The notes under the pieces: model-generated
The model's database searches: none
What the model saw: the letters and a program-made list of their open reading frames with translations, nothing else
What the model was told of the DNA's origin: nothing
Shown here: piece after piece, positions 33,408 to 43,800 of the stretch
Layout: the number at the start of each line of letters is the position of its first letter
How positions within the stretch are numbered: the stretch's first letter is position 1
Source: Palauibacter sp965222475
GTDB taxonomy: Bacteria; Gemmatimonadota; Gemmatimonadetes; Palauibacterales; Palauibacteraceae
DNA length: 64,000 bases
Direction of reading: 5' to 3'
Assembly (NCBI RefSeq): GCF_965222475.1
Contig: NZ_CBDCUB010000002.1
Location: forward strand, 434,001 to 498,000
Position numbers and translations under genes: made by a program

Positions 33408-34247
33408 CTACTTCGTGGCCTTGCCGCGCTTGCGGCCGCGCACGATCAGCTTGTCGCTCGCCTTCCGCCTCTTCCTCGTCTTCCGTCCCTCCGGCTTGCC
33501 CCAGGGCGAGACGGGTGGACGGCCGCCCGAACTGCGGCCCTCGCCGCCCCCGAGGGGGTGGTCGACGGGGTTCATCGCCACACCCCGGACCTTGGGCCGG
33601 CGACCCTTCCACCGTGAGCGACCGGCCTTCCCGGCGCGGATCAGCTCATGATCGACGTTGCCCACCTGGCCGACCGTGGCCCGGCACGATTCCGGCACCA
33701 TGCGCATCTCGGTGCTCGGAAGCCGCAGCGTCACCCTGCCCCTCTCCTTCGCGACGACCTGCACCGCCGCTCCCGCCGAGCGGGCAAGCTGCGCCCCCTT
33801 GCCGGGGACGAGTTCCACCCCGTGCACGACGGTCCCGAGAGGGACTTCGCTCAGAGGCAGAGAGTTCCCCGGCGCGGGATCGATGCCGGAACCGGAGAGC
33901 ACGGTGTCCCCCACGCCCAGTCCCCGGGGGTGGAGGATGTAGCGCTTCTCGCCATCCGCGTAATGAATGAGGGCGATGCGGGCCGACCGGTTCGGATCGT
34001 ACTCGATCTCCGCCACGACCCCCGGCACCCCGTCCTTCCGGCGCTTGAAGTCGATCCGCCGGTAGCGTCGCTTGTGGCCGCCGCCCCGCCGCCGGCTCGT
34101 GATCCGCCCGTGGTGGTTGCGGCCCGACTTCTTCGGCAGCCCCTCGGTGAGCGACTTCTCGGGCTCGCTGCGCGTGATCTCCTCGAAGGTCGAGACGCTG
34201 CGAAAACGGGAGGCCGACGTGACCGGCTTGAACTTTCGAATCGGCAT
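33408..34247 (-). CDS. rplB: 50S ribosomal protein L2
   Basis: 279 residues, normal. RRGGGHKRRYRRIDFKRRKDG at about 53-73 is in the OB domain, and VRGVAMNPVDHPLGGGEGRSSGG near 221-243 holds the highly conserved His that approaches the peptidyl transferase centre. The C-terminal tail is strongly basic. Confidence 0.98.
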   Translation of the reverse strand: MPIRKFKPVTSASRFRSVSTFEEITRSEPEKSLTEGLPKKSGRNHHGRITSRRRGGGHKRRYRRIDFKRRKDGVPGVVAEIEYDPNRSARIALIHYADGEKRYILHPRGLGVGDTVLSGSGIDPAPGNSLPLSEVPLGTVVHGVELVPGKGAQLARSAGAAVQVVAKERGRVTLRLPSTEMRMVPESCRATVGQVGNVDHELIRAGKAGRSRWKGRRPKVRGVAMNPVDHPLGGGEGRSSGGRPPVSPWGKPEGRKTRKRRKASDKLIVRGRKRGKATK

Positions 34248-34250
34248 CGA

Positions 34251-34607
34251 TCAAGCTCCTTCCAGCACGTCAACGGGCCCATCCGCGACCTCGATGATCG
34301 CCTTCTTCCAGTGCGGCCGCCGACCCATGGTGCGCCCCACGCGCTTCTTCTTGCCCCGCACGTTCATCGTGCGCACCGAAGTCACGTGACAGCCCTCGAA
34401 GATCGCCTCGAAGGCCTTGCGGATCTCGATCTTGTTCGCGTCCGGCGCCACCTCGAAGGTGTACTTCGGGCGGGGCTCGACTTCCCCGCGTTCGATTCGG
34501 GCCTGGAGCCTGCGGCCCACCCCATCGGTCCCCTCGGACTGCAGGCTGGTCGAACTCTTCTCGGTGAAGAGAGGACGGAGGATGATCTCGTTCGGCGTGC
34601 GTCTCAT
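34251..34607 (-). CDS. rplW: 50S ribosomal protein L23, with an insert
   Basis: 118 residues, some 20 longer than usual. It starts MRRTPNEIILRPLFTEKSS and ends in GRRPHWKKAIIEVADG. The extra part (about residues 20-48, Gly/Arg/Glu-rich) lies between the first helix and the KYTFEVAPDANKIEIRKAFE core. L23 docks trigger factor and SRP at the exit tunnel. The ATG overlaps the rplD stop. Confidence 0.96.
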   Translation of the reverse strand: MRRTPNEIILRPLFTEKSSTSLQSEGTDGVGRRLQARIERGEVEPRPKYTFEVAPDANKIEIRKAFEAIFEGCHVTSVRTMNVRGKKKRVGRTMGRRPHWKKAIIEVADGPVDVLEGA

Positions 34608-35239
34608 GCGTCGCCCTCCTCGCCGGGCCCGGCCGACGCATCGAAGGCCGACGCCTCCACCAGCACCAGGTCCGACCACAGGATGTCGTACGCGGAGGCG
34701 TCGCCCCACGGGAGCACGCGAACTCCGGGCAGATTCCTCGCCGAGAGGTAGACGCTCGGCTTGTGGCCCGAAGTCAGGAGGAGAACGTTCTCGGACTCGC
34801 GTCCGATGCGGGTCAGGAGCGCGGCCACCTCGCGAGTCTTCGGCGGGTCGAAGTCCAGGTGCTCCACCAGCGCCAGATCGCCACTCAGCGCTCTCGTGTT
34901 GAGGGCCGACCGGATCGCCAGCCGACGCAGCTTCCGGGGCATGCGGACGCGATAGGAGCGCGGGTGCGGGCCGAAGACGACCGAGCCGCCCCGCCACAAC
35001 GCGGAGCGGATCGTGCCGGCGCGGGCGCGACCGGTCCCCTTCTGCCGCCAGGGCTTGCGGGATCCCCCGTGTACCGTGGAGCGGCTCTTGGTCGAATGCG
35101 TGCCCTGGCGCCGGTTCGCGAGCAGGGCGGTGACGACCTGGTGGAGCGCATCCTCGTTGACGGTGCCGTCGAACGGCGTTCGCGGCAGCATCCGCTCCTC
35201 GCCGGAAGTGCCATCGGCCCGGTACGTCGAGACTTTCAT
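34604..35239 (-). CDS. rplD: 50S ribosomal protein L4
   Basis: 211 residues. The extended loop that reaches the exit tunnel is seen in GTHSTKSRSTVHGGSRKPWRQKGTGRARAGTIRS at about 46-79. In E. coli L4 also represses its own operon through the S10 leader; here the S10 genes follow tuf with a gap of only 31 bases, so that leader is absent. The ATG overlaps the rplC stop by four bases. Confidence 0.97.
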   Translation of the reverse strand: MKVSTYRADGTSGEERMLPRTPFDGTVNEDALHQVVTALLANRRQGTHSTKSRSTVHGGSRKPWRQKGTGRARAGTIRSALWRGGSVVFGPHPRSYRVRMPRKLRRLAIRSALNTRALSGDLALVEHLDFDPPKTREVAALLTRIGRESENVLLLTSGHKPSVYLSARNLPGVRVLPWGDASAYDILWSDLVLVEASAFDASAGPGEEGDA

Positions 35240-35871
35240 CGGCCCGACCTCACCGTGACGATGTTGTTGCGCGCGCCCGGTACGGAGCCCTGGACGATGA
35301 GCAGGTTCTTCTCGGCATCGACGCGAATGACCTTGCGGCTCATCGCCATGTGCTTCGTCCCACCCATGCGGCCCGCCATCTTGACGCCCTTGATGACGCG
35401 GGACGGATCCGTGCCCGCCCCGATCGAGCCCGGCCCCCGCAGGACCGACGTCCCGCCGTGAGAGCCGCGGCCGCCGGCGAAGCCGTGCCGCTTCACGACG
35501 CCCTGGAAGCCGCGGCCCTTCGTCGCGCCGCTCACGCTCACCCGCGATCCGACTTCGAACATGTCGACCGTCAGCTGCTGGCCCGGCTCGAGATCCTCAT
35601 TCCCGAAATCGAACTCGGCCAGGACCCGCGGTACGTGGTCGAGTCCGGCGCGCGCGGCGTGGCCCTTGGCCGGTTTCTTGGCCGGCCTTCGGACGTTGCT
35701 CTCCTTCACGCGGCCGAAGCCGAGCTGGACCGCGTCGTATCCGTCGCGCTCGGCGGTCTTGATCTGAACCACCGGACACGGCCCGACCTCGAGCACGGTG
35801 ACGCCGACCGCCTTCCCGTCGTCGTCGAAGATCTGCGTCATGCCGATCTTGCGGCCGATCAACCCGGGCAT
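35236..35871 (-). CDS. rplC: 50S ribosomal protein L3
   Basis: 211 residues. MPGLIGRKIGMTQIFDDDG is the standard start, and VSGATKGRGFQGVVKRHGFAGG with the downstream RMGGTKHMAMSRKVIR covers the tip that reaches the peptidyl transferase centre. The methylated Gln position of E. coli cannot be judged reliably here. Confidence 0.98.
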   Translation of the reverse strand: MPGLIGRKIGMTQIFDDDGKAVGVTVLEVGPCPVVQIKTAERDGYDAVQLGFGRVKESNVRRPAKKPAKGHAARAGLDHVPRVLAEFDFGNEDLEPGQQLTVDMFEVGSRVSVSGATKGRGFQGVVKRHGFAGGRGSHGGTSVLRGPGSIGAGTDPSRVIKGVKMAGRMGGTKHMAMSRKVIRVDAEKNLLIVQGSVPGARNNIVTVRSGR

Positions 35872-35875
35872 CTCG

Positions 35876-36184
35876 CTACCCGACCTTGATTTCGACGTCG
35901 ACGCCGGCAGCCAGATCCAGCTTGGTCAGCGCGTCGATCGTCTGCGGACGGGAGTCGTGGATGTCGATGAGCCGCTTGTGCGTCTTGAGTTCGAACTGCT
36001 CGCGCGACTTCTTGTCCACGTGCGGGCTCCGCAGGACCGTGAACAGTTGGCGACGCGTGGGCAGCGGGATCGGCCCGCTGACGGTCGCACCGGTCTTCTG
36101 GGCGGTCCGAACGATGTCCGACGCCGTCTGGTCGATCACCGCCGGATCGAACGCCTTCAGCCGAATCCGAATCTTCTGAGCCAT
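35876..36184 (-). CDS. rpsJ: 30S ribosomal protein S10 (NusE)
   Basis: 102 residues. IRIRLKAFDPAVIDQTASDIV at 5-25 and GPIPLPTRRQLFTVLRSPHVDKKSREQFE are the family marks. It works in the 30S head and with NusB in transcription antitermination. The gap to tuf is 31 bases with no room for the long S10 leader known in E. coli, so the gene probably depends on the upstream str transcript. Confidence 0.98.
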   Translation of the reverse strand: MAQKIRIRLKAFDPAVIDQTASDIVRTAQKTGATVSGPIPLPTRRQLFTVLRSPHVDKKSREQFELKTHKRLIDIHDSRPQTIDALTKLDLAAGVDVEIKVG

Positions 36185-36202
36185 GTCTCGGTCGTTTCGC
36201 TT

Positions 36203-37425
<1,223 letters not shown>

Positions 37426-37488
37426 TTGTGCCGGCTCAGGCCCGGCCTCCGGTGCCCGCTGGTGCGGAGCCCCGGCGGTCCCGGACCG

Positions 37489-39585
37489 CTATGCGCCGTT
37501 GGCGGAGACGATCTCCGCCGTCTTGGATCCCGGAACTTCCTCGTAGTGAGAGAACTGCATGGTATAGACCGCGCGCCCCTGGCTCATCGACCGAAGCGAG
37601 GTCGCGTAGCCGAACATCTCCGACAGCGGCACGGACGCTCCGATCACCCGCGCGGACGAACGCTGCGTCATGCCGCCGATCTTTCCGCGCCGGCTCGACA
37701 GATCGCCCATGACGTCGCCGAGATAGTCGTCCGGCGTGACCACTTCAACGTTCATGACCGGCTCGAGCAACACCGGCTGCGCCTTGCGGGCGCCTTCCTT
37801 CAGGGCGATCGAGCCCGCGATCCTGAACGCCATCTCGCTCGAGTCGACTTCGTGATACGACCCGTCGATCAGCGTCGCCTTGACGTCGATGATCGGGTAG
37901 CCGGCGACGATGCCGGAATCGAGCGCTTCGCGAATCCCCTGCTCCACGGACATGACGTACTCACGCGGCACGTTCCCGCCGCGGATCTCGGAGTCGAAGA
38001 CGAACCCTCCCCCGGGGTCGGTCGGCTCGAGGTTGATGATCACATGCCCGAACTGCCCGCGCCCTCCCGACTGACGCACGAAGCGGCCCTCCACCTTCCG
38101 GACCGCCTTGCGAATCGTCTCCCGGTAGGCCACCTGCGGCCGGCTCACATTGGCGTTCACGCGGAACTCGCGCTGCAAGCGGTCGACGATGATCTCGAGA
38201 TGGAGTTCGCCCATCCCGCTGATGATCGTCTGCCCGGTCTCTTCGTCCGTATGGACGCGGAAGGTCGGATCTTCCTCGGCCAGCTTCGCCAGGGCTTCCG
38301 CGAGCTTTTCCTGGTCCGCCTTCGTCCTCGGTTCGATCGCCACCCGAATGACCGGTTCGGGGAAGCTCATCGACTCGAGCACGATCGGGTCGCTCCGGGA
38401 CGAGAGCGTATCCCCCGTCCGGGTGTGCTTGAGCCCGATCGCCGCCGCGATGTCTCCGGCGAACACCTCGTCCCGCTCTTGACGCTTGTTCGCGTGCATC
38501 TGGAGGAGGCGTCCGACACGCTCCTTCCGGCCCCGGGACGAGTTCAGGACGTATGATCCGGCCTTCGCCGTCCCCGAGTACACCCTGAAGTAGGTGAGAC
38601 GTCCCACGTACGGATCCGTGGCGATCTTGAACGCGAGCGCCGAAAACGGCGCCGCCTCGTCAGCCCCGCGCTCGACCACGGACTCGTCCCGCTGCGGGAG
38701 GTGGCCCGTGACCGGACGCACGTCGAGCGGAGAGGGGAGGTAGTCGATCACCGCGTCGAGGAGCCGCTGCACGCCCTTGTTCTTGAAAGCGGACCCGCAC
38801 AGGATCGGTGTGATCCCATTCGCCAGCGTCGCCCTGCGGACGGCCCGCCGAACCTCGTCTTCGGTAAGTTCCTCGCCGTCGAGATACTTCTCGAGCAGCG
38901 ACTCGTCGTACTCGACCGCGGCCTCGATGAGTTCGCTGCGGAGTTGCGCCACTTCTTCCAGCAGCGCATCCGGAACGGGGCCCTCGCTCCAGCGGGCACC
39001 CAGCGACTCATTGTCATAGACGACCTTGACCTCGCGCACGAGGTCGACCATGCCGGTATAGAGTTCGCCCTCGCCGAGCGGGATCTGGAGAGGCCGCGCG
39101 TTCGCGCCGATCCGTTCGCGCATCATGTGGACGACGTTCATGAAGTCGGCGCCGACGCGGTCCATCTTGTTGACGAACGCGATGCGAGGGACGCCGTACT
39201 TGTCCGCCTGGCGCCAAACGGTCTCCGATTGCGGCTCTACGCCGCCGACCGCGCAGAACAGGGCGACCGCGCCATCGAGCACCCGCAGGCTTCGCTCCAC
39301 CTCGACCGTGAAGTCCACGTGCCCCGGCGTGTCGATGATGTTGATGCGGTACGGTTCCTCGTGGCGCTCCCAGTAACAGGTGGTCGCGGCCGATGTGATC
39401 GTGATGCCGCGTTCCTGCTCCTGCTCCATCCAGTCCATGGTCGCGTCGCCATGATGCACTTCACCCAGGCGATGCGTCCGGCCGGTATAGAACAGGACCC
39501 GTTCGGTCGTCGTCGTCTTCCCGGCATCGATGTGCGCCATGATGCCGATATTCCGAAGCCGCTCCAGCGGCGTTCTTCTTTCCAT
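37489..39585 (-). CDS. fusA: Elongation factor G
   Basis: Drives translocation with GTP. 698 residues: AHIDAGKTTTTE at about 17-28, DTPGHVDF near 82-89, NKMD in the G domain, then domains II-V ending in MSQGRAVYTMQFSHYEEVP. The ATG at 39585 begins the conserved ERLRNIGIMAHID within ten codons; an upstream extension to 39708 falls in the rpsG gap and looks non-coding. Confidence 0.98.
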   Translation of the reverse strand: MERRTPLERLRNIGIMAHIDAGKTTTTERVLFYTGRTHRLGEVHHGDATMDWMEQEQERGITITSAATTCYWERHEEPYRINIIDTPGHVDFTVEVERSLRVLDGAVALFCAVGGVEPQSETVWRQADKYGVPRIAFVNKMDRVGADFMNVVHMMRERIGANARPLQIPLGEGELYTGMVDLVREVKVVYDNESLGARWSEGPVPDALLEEVAQLRSELIEAAVEYDESLLEKYLDGEELTEDEVRRAVRRATLANGITPILCGSAFKNKGVQRLLDAVIDYLPSPLDVRPVTGHLPQRDESVVERGADEAAPFSALAFKIATDPYVGRLTYFRVYSGTAKAGSYVLNSSRGRKERVGRLLQMHANKRQERDEVFAGDIAAAIGLKHTRTGDTLSSRSDPIVLESMSFPEPVIRVAIEPRTKADQEKLAEALAKLAEEDPTFRVHTDEETGQTIISGMGELHLEIIVDRLQREFRVNANVSRPQVAYRETIRKAVRKVEGRFVRQSGGRGQFGHVIINLEPTDPGGGFVFDSEIRGGNVPREYVMSVEQGIREALDSGIVAGYPIIDVKATLIDGSYHEVDSSEMAFRIAGSIALKEGARKAQPVLLEPVMNVEVVTPDDYLGDVMGDLSSRRGKIGGMTQRSSARVIGASVPLSEMFGYATSLRSMSQGRAVYTMQFSHYEEVPGSKTAEIVSANGA

Positions 39586-39655
39586 CGATCGATTTATCTG
39601 TACCTGGAATCGTGTCCGGGACCCGTTGCGGCCGCGTTCATCCGGAAACGCCGCC

Positions 39656-40126
39656 CTACCACCGGTAGTGCGCGAACGCCTTGTTCGCGTCGGCCATCCG
39701 GTGGACATCCTCCTTCTTCCTCACCGCCCCTCCGTCACCCCGCGCGGCCTCAAGAAACTCGCCCGCGAGACGCTGCGCCATCGTCTTGCCGGAGCGCCCG
39801 CGCGCGTGCTGGACGAGCCATCGGCGCGCGAGCGAGTCCCGCCGCCGATACGACACCTCCATGGGCACCTGGTACGTCGCGCCGCCCACCCGGCGGCTCC
39901 GCACCTCGAGGATCGGCTTCACGTGCTGCAGCGCCTGCCGGAACACGTTCATCGCGGGCTGTCCCGTCTTCATCTCGACGGTCCGCATCGCGTCGTAGAA
40001 GATTCGCTCCGCGAGCGACTTCTTCCCGTCCAGCATCAGCATGTTGATGAACTTCGTGACTTCGGTGCTCCCGTACCGGGAGTCCGGGGTCACCTCACGC
40101 TGTTCAGCACGGTTTCGTCGTGGCAT
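39656..40126 (-). CDS. rpsG: 30S ribosomal protein S7
   Basis: 156 residues. It has MPRRNRAEQREVTPDSRYGS at the start, KFINMLMLDGKKSLAERIFYDAM at about 25-47, and HARGRSGKTMAQRLAGEFLEAARG near 107-130. S7 starts assembly of the 30S head and in E. coli represses its operon by binding the rpsL-rpsG spacer. Here that spacer is 158 bases and contains a stem-loop (40181-40209). Confidence 0.98.
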   Translation of the reverse strand: MPRRNRAEQREVTPDSRYGSTEVTKFINMLMLDGKKSLAERIFYDAMRTVEMKTGQPAMNVFRQALQHVKPILEVRSRRVGGATYQVPMEVSYRRRDSLARRWLVQHARGRSGKTMAQRLAGEFLEAARGDGGAVRKKEDVHRMADANKAFAHYRW

Positions 40127-40180
40127 CTCGTCCCGCCGTGTGCGTCTCCGGTCCACCCGGAGAACTCGTACATGCGCCAA

Positions 40181-40209
40181 GGCCCGGCCACGGACTCCGA
40201 GGCCGGGCC
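40181..40209 (-). promoter_or_regulatory. Stem-loop between rpsL and rpsG
   Basis: GGCCCGGCC and GGCCGGGCC form a perfect nine-pair stem with an 11-base loop. No U-run follows on the minus strand, so it is not a plain terminator for that strand. Position matches the spacer where E. coli S7 binds to couple rpsL and rpsG; a regulatory or processing role here is inference. Confidence 0.55.
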
Positions 40210-40284
40210 CTGTTTCACCCGCGGGTGAACCGCTCCGGACGACGGATCGTCCGGCCCGCTCGAATCTCCGGGGAGGACCCCGAA

Positions 40285-40656
40285 CTATTTCCTCTTCTTC
40301 GAACCGTATTTCGACCGGCCCTGGTTCCTGTCGTCCACACCGGAAGCGTCGAGCGTTCCCCGGATGATGTGGTATCGGACACCCGGGAGATCCTTCACTC
40401 GTCCACCCCGAATCAGCACGATGCTGTGCTCCTGGAGATTGTGCCCTTCTCCCCCGATGTAGGCCGTCACCTCATAGCCGTTCGTGAGCCGCACGCGCGC
40501 GACCTTGCGCAAAGCCGAGTTGGGCTTCTTCGGCGTCGTGGTGTACACGCGCGTGCAGACGCCGCGCCTCTGGGGATTCCCCTCCAGCGCGGGTGCCTTG
40601 CTCTTCTTCTCAACCTTTCGGCGGCCCTTGCGGACCAACTGATTGATGGTCGGCAT
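40285..40656 (-). CDS. rpsL: 30S ribosomal protein S12
   Basis: 123 residues. MPTINQLVRKGR starts it, TPKKPNSALRKVARV holds Lys43 and GGRVKDLPGVRYH holds Lys88; both are the usual streptomycin-sensitive residues, and Asp89 is the position that is methylthiolated in E. coli. First gene of the str set; its transcription must pass the leader terminator at 40727-40758 or start elsewhere. Confidence 0.98.
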   Translation of the reverse strand: MPTINQLVRKGRRKVEKKSKAPALEGNPQRRGVCTRVYTTTPKKPNSALRKVARVRLTNGYEVTAYIGGEGHNLQEHSIVLIRGGRVKDLPGVRYHIIRGTLDASGVDDRNQGRSKYGSKKRK

Positions 40657-40726
40657 TCCCGCTCCATCGCTCCCTCCGGCCGCACCGGTGCGCCGATCAC
40701 CGAACAAGGGCCCGGCCGTTGGGGAG

Positions 40727-40758
40727 AAAAAAATCGGGGGCGGATCAAAACCGCCCCC
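40727..40758 (-). terminator. Intrinsic terminator between rpoC and rpsL
   Basis: On the minus strand GGGGGCGG and CCGCCCCC pair perfectly around a seven-base TTTTGAT loop, followed after two bases by seven T. This is a textbook Rho-independent terminator. It would end rpoBC transcripts and also the short RNA from the promoter at 40795-40823, which starts about 30 bases upstream. Confidence 0.9.
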
Positions 40759-40769
40759 GCGGCGACTGC

Positions 40770-40783
40770 CGACCGGCCGGTCG
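40770..40783. promoter_or_regulatory. 14-bp perfect palindrome in the rpsL leader
   Basis: CGACCGGCCGGTCG reads the same on both strands. It lies between the expected start of the rpsL leader RNA and the terminator, so it could be an operator or the 5' hairpin of the leader. No binding protein can be named. Confidence 0.4.
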
Positions 40784-40794
40784 ACAGAACACGG

Positions 40795-40823
40795 AGAGTA
40801 GTGACGCTACGTGCCGGTGTCAA
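40795..40823 (-). promoter_or_regulatory. Sigma70-type promoter for the str operon
   Basis: TTGACA (40818-40823) and TACTCT (40795-40800) are 17 bases apart, a perfect -35 box and a fair -10 box. Transcription would begin near 40788 and run towards rpsL. It lies just after the rpoC stop. A strong terminator follows within about 60 bases, which suggests attenuation of the operon. Confidence 0.7.
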
Positions 40824-40866
40824 GCGGCTTTGGGCCGTTTCGAGAGCGGCCGGCCGGAGGCGCGGA

Positions 40867-43800
40867 TCAGGTGGTCAGCAGCGCACTCTCCTCCGGGGCC
40901 GTCTCCTCCTCCGCCTGGTCCCGAAGATCGGAGAAGAGGCTCCGGGGCGCTTCCTCGGGCAGTACCCGGCGGCGCATGGAATCGATCTGCGCCTTGAGCG
41001 AGTCGTCGATCAGGAACTCTATGTCGGAGAAACGGTGCGTCCCCGTCCCGGCCGGGACGAGATGCCCAATGATGATGTTCTCCTTCAGTCCCCGCAGCTG
41101 GTCCTTCGCCCCCCGTACCGCGGCGTCCGTGAGGACGCGCGTCGTCTCCTGGAACGAGGCCGCGCTGATGAACGATTCCGTCGTCAGGCTCGACTTCGTG
41201 ATCCCGAGGAGAATGGGCTCGGCCCGGGGCGGCTTGCTCCCGCTCCCGAGCTCCCGGCGCGCGGCGTCGCGGAACTCCATGCGATCGACGTGCTCGCCCT
41301 CCAGGAACTCCGTCGCTCCCGGGTCGGTGATGCGGACCTTCTGCAGCATCTGGCGCACGATGACCGCGATGTGCTTGTCGTTGATCCGCACCCCCTGCAG
41401 CCGGTAGACCTCCTGGATCTCGTTCAACAGGTACTCCTGGACGGCGCGCGGTCCCCTCACCCGGAGGATGTCGTGCGGGTTCACGGGTCCCTCGGAGAGC
41501 CGGTCTCCGGCGCGTACGAGGTCCCCTTCGTGCACGCGCAGGTGCTTCCCGACCGGGATCTGGTACACCATCTCCTCGTCGCCGTCCATCGTGACGATGA
41601 TCTCGCGCTTCCCGCGCTTGATCCCGCCGAACGAGACGCGGCCGTCGACCTCCGTAATCGTCGCCGGGTCCTTGGGCCTCCGGGCCTCGAACAGTTCGGC
41701 GACCCGGGGCAGGCCTCCCGTGATATCACGGGTCTTGTACGCTTCCCGGCTGATCTTGGCGAGGACCTGGCCCGCGCTGATCGCCTGGCGGTTCTGCACC
41801 AGGAGCTGCGCGCCGACCGGGACGATGAACTCGCGGAGCTTCCGACCTTTCCCATCGACGATGTCGAGGACCGGGTGGAGCTTCTTTTCGCGGTCCTCGA
41901 TGATGACCTGCTGGCGCCGGCCGGTCGCCTCGTCGAGCTCCTCGCGCACCGTCTCCTCCGGCACGATGTCGGTGAAGCGGATGCGGCCCTTCTTGTCGGC
42001 CACGATCGGCTCGGAGTAGGGGTCCCAGCCGAAGAGCAGATCGCCGTGCGACACCTCCACGCCGTCTTCAACTATGAGCGTCGCGCCATACGGGACCGCG
42101 AGACGCGAGAGGATGCGATCATCCGCGGTCTTCATGAGCAGTTCACCCTCGCGGCTCGTGACGATCGTATCGCCCGAGGGGTCCTCCACGGTCGTGACGC
42201 GCTCGAAGGCGACCATGCCCTCGAGCTTCGAGCGACGCTGCGTCTGCGCCGCGATCCGGGCCGCCGTCCCTCCGATATGGAAAGTCCGCAGCGTGAGCTG
42301 CGTGCCGGGCTCGCCGATCGACTGCGCGGCCAGGATCCCGACCGCCTCCCCCAGGTCGACAGGCCCCATCGTCGCCAGGTTGCGGCCGTAGCACTGCTGG
42401 CAGATGCCCCGCCGCGACTCGCAGGTGAGGACCGAGCGAATCCGTACCTGCTGTACCCCGCTCTCGTCTATGGCCCGGGCCCGCGCCTCCGTGATCATTT
42501 CGCCCGACTCGACGATGACCTCGTCGTCGATGGGATCGATCACGGCTTCGGCCGCGATGTTGCCCGCCACGCGATCCGACAGCGGCTGGATGATGTCTTC
42601 GCCCTCCTTCAGAGCCGTGACGTCCAGCCCGAGGATCGTATTGCAGTCCTCCTCGATGATCGTGACGTCCTGCGCCACATCCACGAGCCGCCGCGTCAGG
42701 TAGCCGGCATCGGCCGTCTTGAGCGCGGTGTCCGCGAGTCCCTTGCGGGCCCCGTGGGTCGAGATGAAGTACTCGAGTACGCTGAGGCCCTCCCGGAAGT
42801 TCGAGCGGATCGGGCTCTCGATGATCTCTCCGATTCCGCCCGTCAGCTTCTTCTGGGGCTTCGCCATGAGCCCGCGCATCCCCGCCAGCTGTCGGATCTG
42901 ATCGCGCGAACCCCGCGCGCCGGAATCGAACATCATGTAGATGGGATTGAATCCCTCTCTCGAGCTCTTCAGCCCCCCCACCATGGCGTCGGCCACATCG
43001 TTGTTGGCGTGGGTCCAGGCGTCGATGACCTTGTTGTATCGCTCGCCGAAGGAAATCACGCCTCGGTGGTACGCCTTCGTGAAGCGATTCACGTCCTCCT
43101 GCGCCTCCCCGAGGATCTCCTGCTTCTCCGTCGGGATCTCCATGTCGTCGAGCCCGATCGAGACGCCGGCCCGGGTGGCGTACGTGAACCCGAACTCCTT
43201 GAGTTCATCCAGGAAGGTCGTGGTCTCCTCGAGGCCAGCCAGCCGGAACGACTGGAAGACGAGGTCTCCCAGCGCACCCTTGCCGAGCGTCTCGTTCACG
43301 TACGGCACCCGGTCCGGAAGGATCGCGTTGAAGAGAGCCCGTCCGACGCTGGTCACGATCCACTTCTTCTCGTTCTGTCCGTCGTCGGTCTTCTCCTCCA
43401 CGAGGAGCCGGATCGGCATGTGATAGTCCGGCGTCCCCGCGGCCGATCGCAGATATCCGGTTTCCAGTGCGAGTTCGACCTGCGCCGCGTCCGCGAAGTG
43501 CGGAAGATCGGTGCGGCTCTGCTGCGCCTCGAAGTCCGGCCGCACCTTCGTCATGTAGTAGCAGCCCAGGACCATGTCCTGCGACGGAGACGCGATCGGC
43601 CGACCGCTCGACGGCTTCAGGATGTTGTTGCTCGACAGCATGAGGACTCGCGCTTCGAGCTGCGATTCGAACGACAGCGGGAGGTGCACCGCCATCTGGT
43701 CGCCGTCGAAGTCCGCGTTGAACGCGGCACACACGAGCGGATGGATGCGGATCGCCTTCCCTTCGACGAGGACGGGTTCGAAGGCCTGGATCCCCAGCCT

